Source of the DNA: Meandrina meandrites
Taxonomy: Eukaryota; Cnidaria; Anthozoa; Scleractinia; Meandrinidae
NCBI GenBank assembly: GCA_963693305.1
Contig: OY855913.1
Span: 23,847,614-23,911,613 of the forward strand
DNA length: 64,000 nucleotides
Reading direction: 5' to 3'
Shown here: one piece after another, positions 62,953 through 64,000 of the stretch
How positions within the stretch are numbered: position 1 is the stretch's first letter
Layout: each line of letters starts with the position of its first letter
Notes under the pieces: generated by a model
The model's database searches: none
What the model saw: only the letters and a program-made list of their open reading frames with translations
What the model was told of the DNA's origin: nothing
Program-made: the position numbers and the translations under genes

Positions 62953-63344
62953 GCAAGGATCATGGTTTGTTTTCGTTCGTTTGAATGAGGTCGCACCTGG
63001 AGGCTTTATTCTCTATTATAAGCATTAGACTGGTTTTTTTTCAGTGTTATGATTTCGGGTGCCGAGGCGCGAGGGAAGTTGGAGCCGGGAAACAAGCAAA
63101 CAGAAAAATAAATAAAACAAAGCCAAAAAAAAAATAGAATATGGATGTCCATGCTGTGAAAATACAGTAGGAGAGAGGTTATATAAGCAAAACATGATTG
63201 CGTTACATGTGTTGTATCTCTACTGACTTTTTTCGTTGTCCCCTTTAGTTTTGAATCCGTTACTTTGGTCACGCAATGCTTCTCATCCACTCGGCGTTGC
63301 GTTACAATCGAAAATGACGACTGCGAAGCGTACTCCCGCTATGC
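62953..63344 (+). promoter_or_regulatory. Presumed promoter and 5' UTR of KAT8
   Basis: About 390 bp lies between the Penelope fragment and the first KAT8 codon. No TATA box is evident. The last 150 bp are richer in CpG. Confidence 0.4.
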
Positions 63345-63733
63345 ATGACGGGACCAACTTCCCGCCACATGGACTCGGAAAACATCATGCCGGGTGTCAA
63401 CGGAGAAATCAAGAAAGATGGCCTTGAAACTAGCGATGAGAAGCGCGATCTTGGCTCAAAACCGAAAAAAATGGACGACAAAAGTTCCAAGACTCGAAGG
63501 TCATCGGAGCTTGCAGTATTAGATGCAGAAAGACAGTGTTTAGTGCAACGACCGAGCGATCAACAATGGCGTACGGCAAATTTTGATGAGTCATATTTAT
63601 TTTGTTGTTTTCTTCGAAATTATCGTTTGTTTTTCGTTGATTTTTTCACTTTTCTTTATAGATCCTGCTGAAATTATACATATTAGACCGGTGGACGATG
63701 GAAAATCGGAATATTACGTACATTATCACGGAT
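63345..63733 (+). CDS. KAT8: Histone acetyltransferase KAT8/MOF, 5' exons only
   Basis: MOF acetylates histone H4 lysine 16 in the MSL and NSL complexes. Two exons are in the window, 63345-63570 and 63662-63733, joined in phase; the gene continues beyond the window end. The joined product reads RQCLVQRPSDQQW, then HPAEIIHIRPVDDGKSEYYV and HYHG. This is the start of the MOF chromo-barrel domain, matching human KAT8 at CRRPDSTWHSAEVI and EEFYVHYVGF. The 75-codon first exon is mostly a charged, disordered N-terminus. Two ATGs are possible: 63345, or 63369 which has the better context (GCCACATGG). The second exon ends HG plus one base before GTAAGT, which fits a following Phe-Asn-Arg-Arg codon series. 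The MYST catalytic domain is not in the window. Confidence 0.85.
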
Positions 63734-64000
63734 GTAAGTTGCTTCATTTCACTTTCTTGCTCCGTCAATTTAAAAGTTAAAGAGGTTCCTCGAATTTTCG
63801 CTGAAAATGTGCCCGGAAATTCAATGAACCACTGCCAGTGTAGTTTTAAAACCTGTGTTCCAACGAAATCATGAATCTATACGGCCTTAGATGCGATGAC
63901 TGTGTTAAACGGACGCGATCCAAACGAAATTCAAAATTAGATTGTACACAATGAGAATATTGACGTCATACTCAAAGTTCAACTTCTGGAAGGCATGATC
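63734..64000 (+). other. Start of KAT8 intron 2
   Basis: It begins with GTAAGT. No further exon is recognisable before the window ends. Confidence 0.6.

Noticed and set aside
1..64000. CRISPR arrays, rRNA genes and bacterial operons
   Set aside because: None found. The tandem repeats here are microsatellites, minisatellites or foldback modules in an animal genome.

Overview
This is nuclear DNA of an animal, most likely an anthozoan cnidarian and possibly a stony coral. The reasons are AT-rich spacers, GT-AG introns, animal gene families (RGS, TFIIS, TIR/SAM, SLC16 transporters, MOF/KAT8) and a dense population of small foldback elements, SINEs, one RTE-like LINE and Penelope-like fragments. 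The species cannot be fixed from the sequence alone. All gene models below were built by hand by matching splice sites and reading phase.

Layout. 1-12.0 kb is gene-poor, with a tandem duplication and a foldback cluster. 12.0-13.9 kb (+) is a complete four-exon RGS gene of the RGS17/19/20 type (179 aa). 14.5-16.7 kb is a nest of short transposons with readable target-site duplications. 17.7-24.2 kb (-) is a complete seven-exon TFIIS gene (297 aa) whose fourth intron looks like a U12-type intron. 25.4-29.5 kb (+) is a three-exon gene for a 753-aa TIR-SAM-TIR-TIR protein. 31.1-38.2 kb (+) and 48.4-40.0 kb (-) are two convergent monocarboxylate-transporter paralogues with the same exon phases. 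The first has an exceptional cytosolic tail of about 1,290 residues. The 5 kb first intron of the second is full of foldback elements. 49.85-53.16 kb (-) is an apparently full-length, 3.3 kb LINE. 58.2-62.95 kb holds Penelope-like fragments. 63.3 kb to the end (+) is the start of a KAT8/MOF gene.

The most unusual block is 53.5-58.0 kb. It is a compact, intronless, virus- or transposon-like cassette. On the left are a 170-bp near-perfect palindrome and an array of repeated TATA-like motifs. Then come a 773-aa ORF, a 168-aa continuation in the same frame after a single TGA, and two converging minus-strand ORFs of 97 aa and 207 aa. The two gene pairs meet with a 4-bp gap. The 207-aa protein combines a helix-turn-helix, a coiled-coil-like region and a transmembrane segment. 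The 773-aa protein has a weak motif order like that of rolling-circle replication initiators. No known family is claimed for it.

The cellular genes show no common pathway: G-protein signalling, transcription elongation, TIR-type innate or NAD-linked signalling, carboxylate transport and histone H4 acetylation. The two transporter genes are the only evident local duplication.
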